Positions 8,446-17,535 of a stretch of 64,000 nt of DNA are shown here, piece by piece; within the stretch, counting starts at the first letter, position 1; each line of letters opens with the position of its first letter. The stretch is from Methylophilaceae bacterium (lineage in GTDB: Bacteria > Pseudomonadota > Gammaproteobacteria > Burkholderiales > Methylophilaceae), in assembly GCA_028342535.1 (NCBI GenBank), contig JAOLWQ010000002.1, forward strand, positions 141,884-205,883. Direction: 5' to 3'. Under the pieces are notes generated by a model, which was not told the origin of the DNA, searched no databases, and worked only from the letters and a program-made list of their open reading frames with translations. A program made the translations under genes and the position numbers.

Positions 8446-9483
8446 ATGAATATTGAAAATTTTAATTACGAATTACCAAATAAACTAATAGCTCAATACC
8501 CTCCAAAGAATCGTGGAGGTAGTAAGTTGTTAGTGGCCAACCCTTTTTCAGATAAGCTCCAGGATCTATCCTTTCAAAATTTTATAAATCTTATAAGTCC
8601 TAATGATTTAATAATCTTTAATAATACCAAAGTAATTAAAGCTAGATTATTTGGACAAAAAGAGACTGGAGGTAAAATTGAAATTTTAATTGAGCAAGTT
8701 CTTAGCGACCAAAAAGCATTAGCAATGATTAAGTCCTCAAAAAAAATAAATTTGGATTTAAAAATAATACTATCAGATGAGTATGTCGTTAAAATTTGTG
8801 AAAGAAAAGAAAATTTATTCTTAATACAACTAAATCAAGGTTCATTTCATGAGTTAATGGAACTAAATGGGCACGTTCCTTTACCTCCATACATAAATCG
8901 GCCGGATGAAATAGATGATATTGAAAGATATCAAACTGTGTTTGCAAAAAATAAAGGTGCTATAGCAGCGCCAACTGCAGGTCTTCATTTTTCAGAATCT
9001 GATTTTACATTATTTGATCAAAATAAGATTAATTTCACTTTTATAACTTTGCATGTAGGTTCTGGCACTTTCCAGCCAGTTAAAGCTTTAGATATAAATC
9101 AACATACTATGCATAGTGAGCAATTTGAAATAACAGAAGAAACAAAAATTAAAATTGAGTTAGCAAAAAAAAATAATGGCAGGATAATTGCAATAGGTAC
9201 TACAGTTTTGAGGGCCTTAGAAAGTTCTTTTATTGATAATGAAATTTCTACCGGCCATCAAGAAACAAAAATTTTTATTAAACCAGGGTATAAATTTAAA
9301 TTAGTTGATAGTTTATTTACCAATTTCCATTTACCTAAAAGTACTTTACTTATGTTAGTGTCTGCTTTTGCTGGTTATGAATTTACAAAAAAAATGTATA
9401 GTCATGCAATAAAAAAAAATTATCGTTTTTTTAGTTATGGAGATGCAATGTTTATTGAACAAAAATCTTTAAATATTGACTAA
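8446..9483 (+). CDS. queA: S-adenosylmethionine:tRNA ribosyltransferase-isomerase
   Basis: A 345-residue enzyme that transfers and isomerises the ribosyl of AdoMet onto preQ1 in tRNA, giving epoxyqueuosine. Diagnostic stretches are YELPNKLIAQYPP at the N-terminus, GGKIEILIE near residue 80, NGHVPLPPYI, APTAGLHFS, and the C-terminal LPKSTLLMLVSAFAG with YRFFSYGDAMFI. The length is normal for the family. In many relatives tgt (tRNA-guanine transglycosylase) follows directly. Here a secreted protein follows instead, so the usual queA-tgt-yajC-secDF order is broken. Confidence 0.96.
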   Translation: MNIENFNYELPNKLIAQYPPKNRGGSKLLVANPFSDKLQDLSFQNFINLISPNDLIIFNNTKVIKARLFGQKETGGKIEILIEQVLSDQKALAMIKSSKKINLDLKIILSDEYVVKICERKENLFLIQLNQGSFHELMELNGHVPLPPYINRPDEIDDIERYQTVFAKNKGAIAAPTAGLHFSESDFTLFDQNKINFTFITLHVGSGTFQPVKALDINQHTMHSEQFEITEETKIKIELAKKNNGRIIAIGTTVLRALESSFIDNEISTGHQETKIFIKPGYKFKLVDSLFTNFHLPKSTLLMLVSAFAGYEFTKKMYSHAIKKNYRFFSYGDAMFIEQKSLNID

Positions 9484-9511
9484 TAAATTATTAAAATTAG
9501 GGAATAAAATA

Positions 9512-10384
9512 ATGCTTAAAAATATACTTATATTAGTTTGCTTAACAATTTTAAATACCAATCATGTATATGCTGAAATAAATCCAAATGCTGAATTTGT
9601 TTTTAAAATTAAACTTACAAAAAAACCAACAACTAGACCACAAACAATTGCCTATATTCCAGGCGAGAAAAAATATTATGTTGCAGATGGCGGATTAGCT
9701 GCTCGTGGTTCTGACTATGAAGCACCAATATCAAAATCTCTTATTCATACTTTCGATGAAGCTGGAAAATATATAGAGTCTACAAGGGCTGGCTTTGATA
9801 ATAGATCAATATATTTTAATGAACGCTCTTTTAAATTAGAAACTATTACTTACAATGTTTCTACTGCTGCAGGATTTGCGCCAATGACTGGTATATTTTC
9901 ATTGGAATTAGATGAAAAGGGTTTATTGACTGAAAAATCAGATGTTGTTTCTCAACCTTCATCAACATTTGGAAGTGCAGGAACAATGCCGTCTTATGAT
10001 TCAAAAAACGATTTATATTATGCAAAGCAGGAAACTTCTAATAAAGTATTTGTATTAGATGGTAAATCAAAAAAATTAAAAAAAGAAATTACATTAGATT
10101 TTGATACGCCTAAAGTAATGCATCATGATGTTGCGTCCCATTTTGTTGCTTTTACAGGAAAACTTAATGAAGAATTGATTTTGCTAGATGTTGATCATAA
10201 AAGATTTCTTATTTACAACAAAGATGGAAAGTATCAAGGAGCAAGTGCACTTCCTAAATCATTAAAAATTAGATCTCAAAATCATTTCAATGGTCTTGGT
10301 TACACACTAAATGGTTATTACTTTATCTATTTAGATTCTGATGGTGAGTTTGGAAGTTACCATGCTTACCAAGTTTTAAGGTAA
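9512..10384 (+). CDS. Secreted protein with propeller-like repeats, unknown function
   Basis: A 290-residue protein with a clear signal peptide (hydrophobic ILILVCLTILNTN, likely cleavage after VYA, about residue 21). The rest is rich in short beta-strand-like units such as KKYYVADGG, NDLYYAKQE, NKVFVLDGKSKKLKK and KRFLIYNKDGKYQ, which suggest an NHL/SMP-30-like beta-propeller. No catalytic motif is recognised. I chose the ATG at 9512, which has GGGA upstream, and not an in-frame TTG inside queA. It follows queA and converges with proS across about 50 bases. The function is unknown; a periplasmic location is inferred from the signal peptide. Confidence 0.6.
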   Translation: MLKNILILVCLTILNTNHVYAEINPNAEFVFKIKLTKKPTTRPQTIAYIPGEKKYYVADGGLAARGSDYEAPISKSLIHTFDEAGKYIESTRAGFDNRSIYFNERSFKLETITYNVSTAAGFAPMTGIFSLELDEKGLLTEKSDVVSQPSSTFGSAGTMPSYDSKNDLYYAKQETSNKVFVLDGKSKKLKKEITLDFDTPKVMHHDVASHFVAFTGKLNEELILLDVDHKRFLIYNKDGKYQGASALPKSLKIRSQNHFNGLGYTLNGYYFIYLDSDGEFGSYHAYQVLR

Positions 10385-10436
10385 ATTATTCTTAATCATA
10401 ACTAATCTAATCTTACGGAATTTAATTGTAATTTGT

Positions 10437-11666
10437 TTATTTAATATGGTTTTTTAATAATGTTAAATCGATTAATTCGGATTCTTCAGCCCCTCTTTTT
10501 TTATACTCTACTTTATTTGCTTCAATTGTTTTATCACTGATCGTTACACGATGGGGAATACCAAGTAACTCTGCCTCACTAAACATTACTCCTGGCCTTA
10601 AACCTCTATCATCCAAGAGAACATCTAAGCCTAAACCCAGTAGCTCACTATAAATAGAGTCTGTCATTTTTTTAACTTCCTCACTTTTATCATAATTAAT
10701 TGGTGTAAGAATGACTTCAAATGGAGCAATAGAGTTTGGAAATATAATACCTTTTTCATCATGTCCTTGCTCTATTGCTGCAGCCACAATTCTTGAAACG
10801 CCAATACCATAGCAACCCATCAACAAAGGTTTAGACTTTCCTGATTCATCAATAAATTCTGCTTTCATAGCATCAGAATATTTCGTGCCTAACTGAAAAA
10901 TATGTCCTACTTCAATTCCACGACATGTTTTTAATTTGTCTATATCGGGATGATTTTTAGCTACCTCACTATTAGCAGCAAAATCTGTCTCGTCACTATA
11001 AACAAGTTCATCTTCCCCAGAATCTGCCAAAACATGAAATTCATGTGAGCCATCCCCACCTATAGCTCCATTATCAGCCTGCACAGCCCTAAAATTTAAA
11101 CCTATAGCTTCAAATATTTTACTATATGTCTTATACATTTTCTCATAAGTACTTTTCAAACAGTCATTATCTGAATGAAATGAATATGAATCTTTCATTA
11201 AAAATTCTCTTGCGCGCATTACGCCATATCTGGGTCTTATCTCATCTCTAAACTTTGTTTGTATCTGATAAAAATTGACAGGTAATTGCTTATAACTATT
11301 AATTTCTTTTCTCACAATATCGGTTATTACTTCTTCATGAGTAGGGCCAAAACAAAAAAGACGGTCGTGTCTATCATTTATTTTAAGCATTTGAGGACCA
11401 AAGGCATCCCATCGCTCAGATTCCTCCCAAAGCTCTGATGGCTGAATTGCAGGCATTAGTAACTCAATTGCTCCAGCTTTATTCATCTCTAGTCGAATTA
11501 TGGATTCAATTTTTTTAAGTATCTTTAATCCCATTGGCATCCAGCTATAAAGACCGGAACCTAGACGACGAATTAATCCTGCACGAATCATTAATTTATG
11601 ACTAATTAATTCTGCCTCAGCAGGAGCCTCTTTGAGAGTGGAAATATAGAATCTAGATGCGCGCAT
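10437..11666 (-). CDS. proS: Prolyl-tRNA synthetase lacking the insertion (INS) editing domain
   Basis: A 409-residue class II synthetase charging tRNA-Pro. Motif 1 lies around [11 protein letters not shown] (36-46). Motif 2 includes FGPTHEE (106-112) and [10 protein letters not shown] (139-148). Motif 3 is GCYGIGVSR (284-292). The C-terminal anticodon-binding domain carries [12 protein letters not shown]. Most bacterial enzymes of this type have about 570 residues, with a 160-180-residue INS domain that hydrolyses Ala-tRNA-Pro, placed between [12 protein letters not shown] and [15 protein letters not shown]. Here only about 30 residues join these blocks (around 221-249), without a frame break, so the domain is deleted. 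It lies 9 bases after the psi-like ORF. Confidence 0.95.
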   Translation of the reverse strand: MRASRFYISTLKEAPAEAELISHKLMIRAGLIRRLGSGLYSWMPMGLKILKKIESIIRLEMNKAGAIELLMPAIQPSELWEESERWDAFGPQMLKINDRHDRLFCFGPTHEEVITDIVRKEINSYKQLPVNFYQIQTKFRDEIRPRYGVMRAREFLMKDSYSFHSDNDCLKSTYEKMYKTYSKIFEAIGLNFRAVQADNGAIGGDGSHEFHVLADSGEDELVYSDETDFAANSEVAKNHPDIDKLKTCRGIEVGHIFQLGTKYSDAMKAEFIDESGKSKPLLMGCYGIGVSRIVAAAIEQGHDEKGIIFPNSIAPFEVILTPINYDKSEEVKKMTDSIYSELLGLGLDVLLDDRGLRPGVMFSEAELLGIPHRVTISDKTIEANKVEYKKRGAEESELIDLTLLKNHIK

Positions 11667-11675
11667 AATTATATT

Positions 11676-12164
11676 TTATTGCTTTAATGATTTTATTAAT
11701 TCTTTTATATCTTGCCACAACTTTCTCTTTTTCTCTGGATTTTCAACCATTTCTTTTAACGAGACAGAAGAAATGTATGGAATAGTTAAATTTTCTTTCT
11801 TTATCACTTTATCTAAGCCCTGTTCAAGAAATATTAAATGCTCACAAAGTTGAATTTCACTTGCAAGTTCTGCTTCTTGGGCAATCTTTATCGATTCTGG
11901 CTGTGATAATTTATTTGACAGCGTATCTAAATAGACACTAATTTTTTTAAATAATTCTAATTCGATAGTATCAGACGAATTAGAAATTTGCGCTATAAAC
12001 AACACATTAAGATTATCTAATTCAATTTTTTTTAAATTAAATATATTTTTTTTAGTTGGTAATTTGTCATTTTTAACTTCAACTTTTTTTGGATGAGTGA
12101 CCCATATCGGACTTAAGCCAAGTTCATCATATATTAATGACTCTTTTATTATGCCTTTATTCAT
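11676..12164 (-). CDS. HolD/psi-like or degenerate family 4 UDG-like protein, unproven
   Basis: A 162-residue soluble protein. Two weak but telling similarities are visible. The N-terminal LGLSPIWV (15-22) resembles the chi-binding peptide of DNA polymerase III psi (LGITQW in E. coli). The C-terminal ENPEKKRKLWQDI (141-153) resembles the psi ending NPTARAALWQQI. Position agrees: holD precedes rimI in enterobacteria, and here it overlaps rimI by four bases (ATGA). Betaproteobacteria often have a uracil-DNA glycosylase gene at this site with similar end motifs. This ORF has one cysteine (C107) and no visible glycosylase motif, so it is either psi-like or a catalytically dead UDG relative. The assignment is an inference. 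Confidence 0.5.
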   Translation of the reverse strand: MNKGIIKESLIYDELGLSPIWVTHPKKVEVKNDKLPTKKNIFNLKKIELDNLNVLFIAQISNSSDTIELELFKKISVYLDTLSNKLSQPESIKIAQEAELASEIQLCEHLIFLEQGLDKVIKKENLTIPYISSVSLKEMVENPEKKRKLWQDIKELIKSLKQ

Positions 12165-12607
12165 GTAGCCAAGCCCATTAAAATTGCATCTTCTTTGCCA
12201 TCTTTATTTTGATAATAATTATTTCGCACTCCAATATCGTTGAATCCAATTTTTTTATATAATTTTATTGCCACTAAATTAGACTTTCTAACCTCAAGAA
12301 AAATATTAGCAATATTAGCTTTTCTACACTCACTTAAAAGATCGTTAAGCATCAACTCTCCAAGCCCTTTTTGCTGCAACTCTGACTTTATAGTTATATT
12401 TAATAATTCACACTCATCGAAGGAAAATAAAGCAATGTAATATCCAATAATATCATTTTCATTTTTTAAAACTTTAAATAAATTATTAGCGCCATATGAA
12501 TCGATAAAATTCTTATTAGTCCATGGTGTTAAATGGCATCTTTTTTCGATTTTAACAACATCAACCAAATCTTCTTCGGTAAACATAGATATTTTATTTT
12601 TAAGCAT
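12161..12607 (-). CDS. rimI: Ribosomal protein S18-alanine N-acetyltransferase
   Basis: A 148-residue GNAT acetyltransferase. The acetyl-CoA loop is LQQKGLGELMLNDLL (motif Q/RxxGxG), followed by the family's IFLEVRKSN and KLYKKIGFNDIGVRNNYY. The usual target is the N-terminal alanine of ribosomal protein S18. The start, MLKNKISMFTEEDL, aligns with RimI N-termini. It lies between tsaB (7-base gap) and the psi-like ORF (four-base overlap), and the tsaB-rimI pairing is common in bacteria. Confidence 0.9.
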   Translation of the reverse strand: MLKNKISMFTEEDLVDVVKIEKRCHLTPWTNKNFIDSYGANNLFKVLKNENDIIGYYIALFSFDECELLNITIKSELQQKGLGELMLNDLLSECRKANIANIFLEVRKSNLVAIKLYKKIGFNDIGVRNNYYQNKDGKEDAILMGLAT

Positions 12608-12614
12608 CTTAAAA

Positions 12615-13295
12615 TTATTGTTGATTGAGTCTTTCTTTTTCAGTTAGAGCAACTTTATTTCGAATGTAAATTGGGGTAGCATTTTTTAAATTGAATTCAT
12701 TTCCAAATTGCCCAATAGATAGAATTCCAATTGCAGACGCTAGTTTACATTTACCTTCAAAATACTCTAGCTCAATATCAGCATACTGAGATTTAAATTG
12801 TTCTTTATAAGAGCTAAGGCCAGAGCCAATAACTATCGCTTTTTTTATTTTTGGTTGGTCAGGTAATTCGTTTGGGTTAAAGAGTCCCGGATCCACAAGG
12901 GGAGTTATAACGTCATTCCTATTTTGATATATTCCTAAATATACTTGCCCCATTCTTGCATCAATACATGAGATAGAATTTTCATGCTGTGATAAAAAGG
13001 CTAAAGCCTCAAGAGTGTTAACTCCGATAATTGGTAAATTATTGGCGTAGGCTAATCCATATGCAATGCCACAAGCAACCCTAATCCCAGTAAAGGAGCC
13101 GGGTCCTGCACCAAAAGCAATGCCCTCTATATTTTCTATTTTTAAATTACTTTCATTTAATAAAATTTTTATTTCTTGAAGAATATTGCCAGAATAATTC
13201 TTTCCTGACGGAAAATTTTTCTCAGTAATTATGTTTCCGACTATCAAGGCAATTGAAATAGTTTCAGTACAAGCGTCTATAGATAATATTTTCAT
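12615..13295 (-). CDS. tsaB: tRNA threonylcarbamoyladenosine biosynthesis protein TsaB
   Basis: A 226-residue ASKHA-fold protein that forms the TsaD-TsaB-TsaE complex making t6A37 in ANN-decoding tRNAs. The N-terminal MKILSIDACTETISIAL and the signature GAGPGSFTGIRVACGIAYGLA (68-88 region) are diagnostic, as is ARMGQVYLGIY. The C-terminal YIRNKVALTEKER is typical. It follows yoaA by 7 bases and precedes rimI. The activated-threonine donor gene tsaC lies at 44845-45384. Confidence 0.95.
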   Translation of the reverse strand: MKILSIDACTETISIALIVGNIITEKNFPSGKNYSGNILQEIKILLNESNLKIENIEGIAFGAGPGSFTGIRVACGIAYGLAYANNLPIIGVNTLEALAFLSQHENSISCIDARMGQVYLGIYQNRNDVITPLVDPGLFNPNELPDQPKIKKAIVIGSGLSSYKEQFKSQYADIELEYFEGKCKLASAIGILSIGQFGNEFNLKNATPIYIRNKVALTEKERLNQQ

Positions 13296-13302
13296 TTAAA
13301 CA

Positions 13303-15237
13303 TTATAAATGTTTTAAGAATTCAATTACATCATCTTGCTCTCTTGTTCTTTTAAATTCAGGCAGGCTTAGCCAGAATTTTCTGCCATAAGGTTTAGATA
13401 CAATTCTTTGGTCACAAATCATCAAAACCCCTTTATCTAACTCATCACGTATTAGTCTTCCGGCTCCTTGCTTAAGGGTGATAATTGCTTTCGGGAGCTG
13501 AAATGTCATAAATGCATTAACGCCTTTAGCTGAGAGCATATTAATTTTTGATTCAAATATTGGGTCTCCAGGAGATTGGAATGGTAATTTATCAATGATT
13601 ACCAATGAAAGGGCTGACCCCCTTACATCTACACCCTCCCAAAAGCTTAAAGAACCAATTAAAACAGCATTGCCGTGACTCTTAAACTGCTCTAATAATT
13701 TTGTTTTAGAGCCTGCACCTTGGTTAAGAATTGGGTAATTGATATTATTTTTCTCAAATTCATCTCTTAATAGTACAGTTATTTCATTCATCGATTTAAT
13801 GCTAGTTGATAAAATAAATGCTCTTCCCTTTGAGGCAATAAGGAGTGGGTAAATATAGCTTACTAAATGATTATTAAATAATCTACTAGATGCTTCTGGC
13901 ATATCTTTTGGAACATATAAATATGCATTTTCCGAGTAATTAAACGGGCTTTTAAGTAATTTAGTTTTTGCATTTTCTAAACCCATTAAGGATTGAAAAT
14001 GATTAAAACTAGAATTCACTGCCAATGTTGCTGATGTAAAAATCCAAGCCGTATCGTTAATCTCTTGAAATTTTCTAAAATTATCTGCAATACTGATTGG
14101 TGTTATATTAAACTGAATTGATTTTGAGAATACCTCAATCCAGTATACATAATTTTGATCGACATCTTTGTTCCAGCGTTTTAATTTAGAAATAATTTCT
14201 TCAGTACGCTCTAGAAGTTTCTTAAAATCGATATCTTGATCGCTATACTCACTAAAAAAATTAGAAAGTTTATTAAGTTCAGCTATTAAATCTATTAGTT
14301 TTTCCTTAAAAAGGTCTAATTTTTCTATTTTTTCAATACCAATCCTCTGATTTCTTGCGTCAAAAAATAAATTCAATAGCTGTATTGCATCTATTATTAA
14401 TTTTGATAATTCTATTAATTTTTGTTTATCTTTGATATGTTTAGATAGAATTTGGTGCATATCCTGAATTAAATAAATAATTTGATTTGTAGAAAGATTT
14501 TCCCCAAAGAAAATGGAGGCAATCTCAGGGATTTGATGAGCTTCATCAAAGATAACAGTATTTGCTTTTGGTAAAATTTCTGATAATTCAGCATCTTTTA
14601 AAACCAAATCAGCAAAAAAAAGATGGTGATTAACAATTACAACTTCAGAAGTAATTGCTTTTTTTCTAGCTTTTATTAAAAAACAACTCTTATAAAATTC
14701 GCAATCCTGACCCATACAGTTTTCTTTAGTTGATGTTACAAACGGCCATATGGTGGATTTTTCTGGGATATTATTAAACTCAGATATTTCTCCTGATTCA
14801 CTATGATCTGATATTTTTTTTATTTCATGAATGTACTTTGCATCTTCTTTATTTAAAAATTGCCCTTCAAGTAATGAATTTTCCATTCTTAACTGACAAA
14901 TATAATTAGCTCTCCCCTTAAGAATGTTAATATTAATTGGAATCTTAAGGGCATCACGAATTGTTGGTATATCTTTAAAAAATAATTGATCTTGCAAATT
15001 TTTAGTTGCAGTGGAAATAACCACCTTTCCCCCATTCATTAAAGCTGGGACTAAATAAGAAAAAGTTTTACCTACTCCCGTACCAGCTTCTACAATTAAT
15101 GATTCTTTCTTTTCTACTGCTTCATTAACAATTTTAGCCATCTCAACCTGATCCTCTCGCTCATGAAAATTAGTTACGATTTCACTGAGAGGTCCTGATT
15201 TTTTAAAAAATTCTTCTATTATTATTTCTTTTTTCAT
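13303..15237 (-). CDS. yoaA: DinG/YoaA-family iron-sulfur DNA helicase
   Basis: A 644-residue superfamily 2 XPD-like helicase. Walker A is EAGTGVGKT (50-58). A DEAH box lies at 231-234. Four cysteines (C114, C174, C179, C185) lie between motifs I and II in the arrangement of a 4Fe-4S domain. C-terminal motifs include GSLSFWEGVDVRG and the motif VI-like QGAGRLIRDE. The Fe-S cysteines and length fit YoaA of the DinG family, which acts in replication repair with the clamp-loader subunit chi in E. coli. It heads the leftward run yoaA-tsaB-rimI-psi-like ORF-proS. Confidence 0.88.
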   Translation of the reverse strand: MKKEIIIEEFFKKSGPLSEIVTNFHEREDQVEMAKIVNEAVEKKESLIVEAGTGVGKTFSYLVPALMNGGKVVISTATKNLQDQLFFKDIPTIRDALKIPININILKGRANYICQLRMENSLLEGQFLNKEDAKYIHEIKKISDHSESGEISEFNNIPEKSTIWPFVTSTKENCMGQDCEFYKSCFLIKARKKAITSEVVIVNHHLFFADLVLKDAELSEILPKANTVIFDEAHQIPEIASIFFGENLSTNQIIYLIQDMHQILSKHIKDKQKLIELSKLIIDAIQLLNLFFDARNQRIGIEKIEKLDLFKEKLIDLIAELNKLSNFFSEYSDQDIDFKKLLERTEEIISKLKRWNKDVDQNYVYWIEVFSKSIQFNITPISIADNFRKFQEINDTAWIFTSATLAVNSSFNHFQSLMGLENAKTKLLKSPFNYSENAYLYVPKDMPEASSRLFNNHLVSYIYPLLIASKGRAFILSTSIKSMNEITVLLRDEFEKNNINYPILNQGAGSKTKLLEQFKSHGNAVLIGSLSFWEGVDVRGSALSLVIIDKLPFQSPGDPIFESKINMLSAKGVNAFMTFQLPKAIITLKQGAGRLIRDELDKGVLMICDQRIVSKPYGRKFWLSLPEFKRTREQDDVIEFLKHL

Positions 15238-15478
15238 ATTTCGTTTAAATTTACTATTGATATAAGGAACTAAAACAACTGAGCATAAGTCACATCGTAC
15301 AAATGTTATTAATTAATTCTTATTTATCTAGATAAGCATAATTTTTTTATCATGTCTCGACATTTTGTGAATAACATAACATTTTTTTATAATTTAATTC
15401 TACTTCTCATACATTATGAGGGAGTTTTAATGTATATTCTGATTTATAAACAACTAAATTTTAAGATGAAAGTTTAAT

Positions 15479-16867
15479 ATGAGATTAAAACTAAAAAAAT
15501 TTATACCAATCCTTTGTGGTGCAATTATTGGAATTCTTATCAGTATTAATTTTCCAGTCTTTGCTGATAAAACAAAGTCTTCCACCCTTCCGATTGATGA
15601 GCTCCGAACATTTGCTGAGGTATTTGGAAGAATAAAATCTGATTATGTTGAGCCTATTGAAGATAAAAAATTAATTAATGAAGCATTAAATGGTATGTTA
15701 TCTGGCTTAGATCCTCATTCAACTTTTTTAGATCTGGATCACTTCAAAGATTTAGAGATGGGGACCACAGGTGAATTTGGTGGACTTGGAATTGAAGTTG
15801 GCATGGAAGATGGTTTTGTTTTAGTAATTTCACCTATTGAAGATACACCAGCATACAAGGCAGGCTTGAAAAGTGGCGATCTTATTATGAAACTTGATTC
15901 TAAAGATGTTAAGGGTTTAACCTTAAATGAAGCGGTAAAATTAATGCGAGGAAAGCCAGGCTCAACATTAAAGTTACTAATTTTAAGGAAAGGTCTTAAT
16001 AGTCCTTTTGAATTAAAAGTGACTAGAGCTCAGATTAAAACAAAAAGTGTTAAAGCTAAGCTTGTCGAACCTAACTTTGCTTACATCAGAATTACCCAGT
16101 TTCAAGAAAGAACTGGGGAAGACCTTGCTAAAGCTCTTAAAAAACTAAGGGCTGAAAATAAATTTGCTTTTAATGGGATCATTCTTGATATGAGAAATAA
16201 CCCTGGGGGACTTCTTAATTCATCCGTAGCAGTATCTGCTGCATTTTTGAAAGAAGGAGAATTAGTTGTTTATACAGAAGGCAGGGCACCTGACTCAAAA
16301 ATGAATCTAACAACATCTCCTGAAAATTTTATTAGAGATAATCCAGAGAAAAATAATTACCTTAAAGATTTGGCTGCTGATATCAAAGATACTCCAATGG
16401 TAGTTCTTATTAATAATGGATCCGCTTCAGCCTCAGAAATTGTTGCAGGAGCATTACAAGATCATAAACGTGCATTAGTTGTCGGTACTAGAAGTTTTGG
16501 TAAAGGCTCAGTTCAAAGCATCCTTCCCATGGCAAATGGAACAGCGATTAAGCTTACAACTGCAAGATACTTTACCCCTAATGGGAGATCTATACAGGGA
16601 AAAGGTATTGAGCCAGATGTCGTTGTAGAAGATGGGATGGAAAGTATTGCTATGCGTGAATCAGATTTAAACAATACCTTATCTAATCCTAATGAAGAAA
16701 AGAATAAAGAAGAAGAATCAACACCAAAAGTAGAAGATGTCCCTACTAGTGATGGTGCAGCGGCTTTGAGAAATTTTAAACCTACGAAGTTTGGCGAAAA
16801 AGATGACAAACAGTTTATAGAAGCATTAAATATTCTTAAAGGTATTGATCTTTATCAAAAAAACTAA
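15479..16867 (+). CDS. ctpA: Carboxy-terminal processing protease (S41)
   Basis: A 462-residue periplasmic serine protease with a signal anchor ending near A29. A PDZ domain spans about residues 95-170 (GGLGIEVGMEDGFVLVISPI onward). The S41 catalytic domain has NPGGLL, the serine S317 in GSASASE, and the general base K342 in SFGKGSVQ. The tail (about 405-435) is acidic and repetitive (EEKNKEEES). The family trims C-termini of envelope proteins and murein hydrolases. The gene is preceded by a 241-base AT-rich gap. That gap holds a 41-codon frame (15352-15477) ending one base before this ATG and a 12-base palindrome TTATCTAGATAA (15324-15335). coq7 follows 20 bases downstream. Confidence 0.95.
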   Translation: MRLKLKKFIPILCGAIIGILISINFPVFADKTKSSTLPIDELRTFAEVFGRIKSDYVEPIEDKKLINEALNGMLSGLDPHSTFLDLDHFKDLEMGTTGEFGGLGIEVGMEDGFVLVISPIEDTPAYKAGLKSGDLIMKLDSKDVKGLTLNEAVKLMRGKPGSTLKLLILRKGLNSPFELKVTRAQIKTKSVKAKLVEPNFAYIRITQFQERTGEDLAKALKKLRAENKFAFNGIILDMRNNPGGLLNSSVAVSAAFLKEGELVVYTEGRAPDSKMNLTTSPENFIRDNPEKNNYLKDLAADIKDTPMVVLINNGSASASEIVAGALQDHKRALVVGTRSFGKGSVQSILPMANGTAIKLTTARYFTPNGRSIQGKGIEPDVVVEDGMESIAMRESDLNNTLSNPNEEKNKEEESTPKVEDVPTSDGAAALRNFKPTKFGEKDDKQFIEALNILKGIDLYQKN

Positions 16868-16887
16868 TTTAATGGCTTAAAGGTATT

Positions 16888-17511
16888 ATGCTTGATTCAA
16901 TCATTAATGAATTTGACAAAGCTCTTAAAATCTTAACCGTTGAAACAACACCTGAAAGATTAAGGCCTGATGAAGATTTTAAAAATTCACACGCTTTAAC
17001 TCCTCAAGAGAAAAAAATCCACAGTAGATTTATGCGCGTAAATCACTCTGGTGAGATATGCGCGCAAGCATTATATCGAGGCCAACTTTTCTTTAATAAA
17101 AATCATAAAATTCAAAAACAATTAGAAAAATCTGCAAACGAGGAGCTAGATCACTTAGCATGGTGCCAATCAAGAATTAAGGAGCTCAATGGCAGAATAA
17201 GCTATCTCAATCCAATTCTTTATTTAGGTTCTTTTGCTATTGGAAGCATAGCTAGCATTATTGATGAAAAATATAATCTAGGTTTCTTATCAGAAACAGA
17301 AAAACAAGTATCGCTGCACTTAGAGAGTCATTTAAAAAAAATCTCCTTAAAAGATAGAAGAACAATTGCAATAATTAAGCAAATGAAAAAAGATGAAGAG
17401 AGACATGAAGCATCAGCGAAATCAATGGGGGCTAAAGAATTACCTAATGTTATCCAAAAAACTATGAAATTTACATCTAAACTTATGACCGCATCAACAT
17501 TTAGAATTTAA
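16888..17511 (+). CDS. coq7: Demethoxyubiquinone hydroxylase (Coq7)
   Basis: A 207-residue di-iron carboxylate enzyme of ubiquinone synthesis that hydroxylates the ring at C6. The metal-binding motifs are visible in order: RVNHSGEICAQALY (first glutamate), NEELDHLAW (ExxH), LHLESH, and DEERHEASA (second ExxH). The C-terminal half includes a hydrophobic membrane-association segment, YLGSFAIGSIASI. In Betaproteobacteria this enzyme often replaces the flavin-dependent UbiF. It lies between ctpA and the TPR glycosyltransferase on the same strand. Confidence 0.95.
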   Translation: MLDSIINEFDKALKILTVETTPERLRPDEDFKNSHALTPQEKKIHSRFMRVNHSGEICAQALYRGQLFFNKNHKIQKQLEKSANEELDHLAWCQSRIKELNGRISYLNPILYLGSFAIGSIASIIDEKYNLGFLSETEKQVSLHLESHLKKISLKDRRTIAIIKQMKKDEERHEASAKSMGAKELPNVIQKTMKFTSKLMTASTFRI

Positions 17512-17535
17512 AGGATTAGCGGATATAATTATTGT

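Noticed and set aside
10437..11666. Frameshift or assembly error as the reason for short ProRS
   Set aside because: Both flanking blocks are in one uninterrupted frame with a short natural linker, and INS-less ProRS exist in other bacteria.
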